7,121 nt of DNA from Desulfocapsa sp. (lineage in GTDB: Bacteria; Desulfobacterota; Desulfobulbia; Desulfobulbales; Desulfocapsaceae), in contig JAOZKX010000100.1 in NCBI GenBank assembly GCA_029935135.1, forward strand, positions 1 to 7,121. Direction: 5' to 3'. Under the pieces are notes generated by a model. The model made no database searches and was not told the DNA's origin. It saw only the letters and a list, made by a program, of their open reading frames with translations. Below, piece by piece: positions 5,738 to 7,121 of the stretch. How positions within the stretch are numbered: position 1 is the stretch's first letter; every line of letters starts with the position of its first letter. The position numbers and the translations under genes are program-made.

Positions 5738-6412
5738 ATGCGCCTCCTCGTTGTTGAAGATGATAAAAAAATAGCCTCTTTCCTTGCCAAAGGATTGCAG
5801 GAGGCAGGGTTTGTGGTGGATGTCAGCAATGATGGCCTGGATGGGCTTTCCCTTGCTCTTACCGAGCCGTATGGGGCTGCTGTGGTTGATATTATGTTGC
5901 CAGGCATAGACGGCCTTACATTGATAGAAAAGCTACGCAGTCGCCACATTGATATACCCGTTCTTATTCTCAGTGCCCGGCAGTCGGTTGATGATCGAAT
6001 TGAAGGGTTGCAGCGGGGGGGGGACGACTATATGGTAAAACCTTTTTCCTTCAACGAACTGCTGGCCCGTATTCAGGCGCTGTTACGCCGGGGGCAGCAG
6101 GCAAGTGAGCCGAGGACGCTTCAGGTTGGAGATCTGCAGTTGGACCCTCTCAAGCGTGAAGTTAGACGGGGTGAGGACAAAATAGAATTGCCGGCAAAAG
6201 AATATGCTCTGCTGGAACTGATGATGCATAGTTCTGGTCGTGTTCTTTCAAAAACATCCATCCTGGAACGGATCTATGACTATAGTTTTGACCCCCAGAC
6301 GAATGTTGTTGATGTCCTTGTCTGTCGTCTGCGCAATAAAATAGATAAGAAGTTCAAAACTAAACTTATCCATACGGTTCGGGGTATGGGCTATGTCCTT
6401 CGTGCTGAATAG
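5738..6412 (+). CDS. OmpR/PhoB-family response regulator
   Basis: The 224-aa protein has an N-terminal receiver domain (about 1-115) with acidic residues E7, D8 and D9, phosphoacceptor D51 (VVDIMLPG), S79 in the switch position (LSARQ) and conserved K101 (VKPF). A C-terminal winged-helix DNA-binding domain (about 127-223) follows, with ELPAKEYALLELMM, VVDVLVCRLRNKID and the closing TVRGMGYVLR. It should bind DNA as a dimer when phosphorylated by the kinase encoded next. The sequence resembles the CusR/CopR metal-response branch, but that similarity is too general to fix the signal. No clear Shine-Dalgarno precedes the ATG. A run of nine Gs at 6015-6023 encodes the RGGD before DYMVKPF. Confidence 0.93.
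   Translation: MRLLVVEDDKKIASFLAKGLQEAGFVVDVSNDGLDGLSLALTEPYGAAVVDIMLPGIDGLTLIEKLRSRHIDIPVLILSARQSVDDRIEGLQRGGDDYMVKPFSFNELLARIQALLRRGQQASEPRTLQVGDLQLDPLKREVRRGEDKIELPAKEYALLELMMHSSGRVLSKTSILERIYDYSFDPQTNVVDVLVCRLRNKIDKKFKTKLIHTVRGMGYVLRAE
6015..6023 (+). repeat. G9 homopolymer inside the response-regulator gene
   Basis: Nine consecutive Gs span codons CGG GGG GGG G of the receiver domain, just upstream of the VKPF block. At nine Gs the frame is intact. Loss or gain of one G would frameshift before K101 and remove the DNA-binding domain. Such tracts slip easily during replication and are also common sequencing-error sites. Confidence 0.9.
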
Positions 6413-7121
6413 GTCACTGTTGCACTCTTCCAGAACCGGCAGGATAGTCTCTTTCTTCCTTCTCTTCTGGTTTTTTAGCTTTTGCTTACTCTCTTTTCAT
6501 TCTCTGATAGCAAAAAACAGAATCAAGGAGCAGAGGATGGGTGAAGTGGCAACTGCAGTGGGGCAATATCTGGCAAACTCTCAGCCATTCACCGTTACAA
6601 ATTTTCGTATGCATCCCGATATCCCCAGAGATGTTGATTTTATTCGGTTGGTTAAAGGTGGCAAACAGCTCTTGTTAACCAGTAATTCGCAGATGAATTT
6701 CAGTGGTTTGGTTGACATTCCTCCAACACAGGCAGGAATCTGGATAGATCTCCTAAACCCTGAGAAACTGGGCGACTGGATTCTCCTTTCAAAAACACTG
6801 GAGGAGGGAACCATTGTTCAGGCAGGTCTCAATGACAGTTCCTCCGGTCTTGCCATTTATTTACAACTACGCAGGGCAACCCTGTATCTGTTTTGGGCAA
6901 CGATAGTTCCCTGTTTGCTTCTTGCTTATCTGACTGTCTTTCTCATGGAAGAACCCCTGCGGCAACTGCAACAAGATGTAAAAAAAGCCCTTGAGACAAA
7001 GGTGTTTACAGTTGTGGACAGGCCCAGGAGTAAGGATCTCCTTTCCTCTCTCTCGCTCCTGTTAGAGAAAGTTTTTTACCAGAACAGACAGCTGATTCAG
7101 GAGATGCAGGCGTCACTGGAC
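6393..7121 (+). CDS. Sensor histidine kinase, N-terminal part (cut by window end)
   Basis: An ATG at 6393 opens a frame that stays open for 243 codons to the window edge and overlaps the response regulator by 20 nt, a usual arrangement for a regulator-kinase pair. Residues about 17-40 (GRIVSFFLLFWFFSF and onward) form TM1 and about 163-185 (TLYLFWATIVPCLLLAYL and onward) form TM2. They enclose a periplasmic sensor domain of about 120 residues with no motif I can name. After TM2, EEPLRQLQQDV looks like a HAMP or HAMP-like linker. The last residues, LIQEMQASLD, match the helix that normally leads straight into the H-box, so the catalytic half should lie just past the window. A GTG at 6402 is a possible alternative start; GGGG at 6381-6384 is a weak ribosome-binding site. 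The signal is unknown; envelope stress or a metal would fit the neighbours. Confidence 0.85.
   Translation, partial: MSFVLNRSLLHSSRTGRIVSFFLLFWFFSFCLLSFHSLIAKNRIKEQRMGEVATAVGQYLANSQPFTVTNFRMHPDIPRDVDFIRLVKGGKQLLLTSNSQMNFSGLVDIPPTQAGIWIDLLNPEKLGDWILLSKTLEEGTIVQAGLNDSSSGLAIYLQLRRATLYLFWATIVPCLLLAYLTVFLMEEPLRQLQQDVKKALETKVFTVVDRPRSKDLLSSLSLLLEKVFYQNRQLIQEMQASLD

Noticed and set aside
1..7121. CRISPR array, tRNA, rRNA, insertion sequence or phage genes
   Set aside because: No regularly spaced direct repeats, no cloverleaf or rRNA-like stretches, and no transposase or integrase frames were seen on either strand.

Overview
The window looks like chromosomal DNA from a moderately AT-rich, Gram-negative anaerobe. 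The best guess is a sulfate-reducing or sulfur-disproportionating member of the Desulfobulbales (Desulfobacterota). That guess rests on a YeeE/YedE sulfur-transport protein next to a DUF3373-type outer-membrane porin, a lipoprotein with a lipobox, and the general protein style. No marker gene proves the taxonomy.

Layout, left to right: (1) The first 14 codons of an unidentified minus-strand gene (1-41), divergent from (2) a 431-aa YeeE/YedE membrane transporter (376-1671). The 334-base gap between them holds two outward-facing sigma70-like promoters and two small palindromes. The transporter is followed by two back-to-back hairpins, the second a textbook rho-independent terminator. (3) A two-gene operon: an Lcl_C (DUF1566) lipoprotein ending in a SHOCT domain (1897-2487), overlapped by 11 nt by a GNAT acetyltransferase (2477-2965). 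(4) A 315-base non-coding region with a TTGACA promoter, a cluster of TTGTAC/GTACAA motifs and a long leader. It feeds (5) a 538-aa DUF3373-type beta-barrel porin (3281-4897) with a coiled-coil N-terminus and an unusual methionine-rich loop. (6) A hairpin terminator, then a probable operon of pgeF (laccase-domain, multi-copper polyphenol oxidase fold; 4982-5689), an OmpR-family response regulator (5738-6412) and its overlapping sensor histidine kinase (6393 to the window edge). The kinase is cut just before where its H-box should come.

How the genes may work together: the transporter would import thiosulfate or another reduced sulfur species across the inner membrane, and the porin could supply an outer-membrane path. 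A 13-of-15 match between motifs upstream of the two genes hints at shared control, but this is unproven. The pgeF-regulator-kinase order suggests a two-component system tied to cell-envelope or metal homeostasis. Most of the window is recognisable families. The less ordinary signals are the putative shared operator, the TTGTAC cluster, the Met-rich porin loop, the G9 tract inside the response-regulator gene, and the perfect 16-bp hairpin preceding the yeeE terminator.
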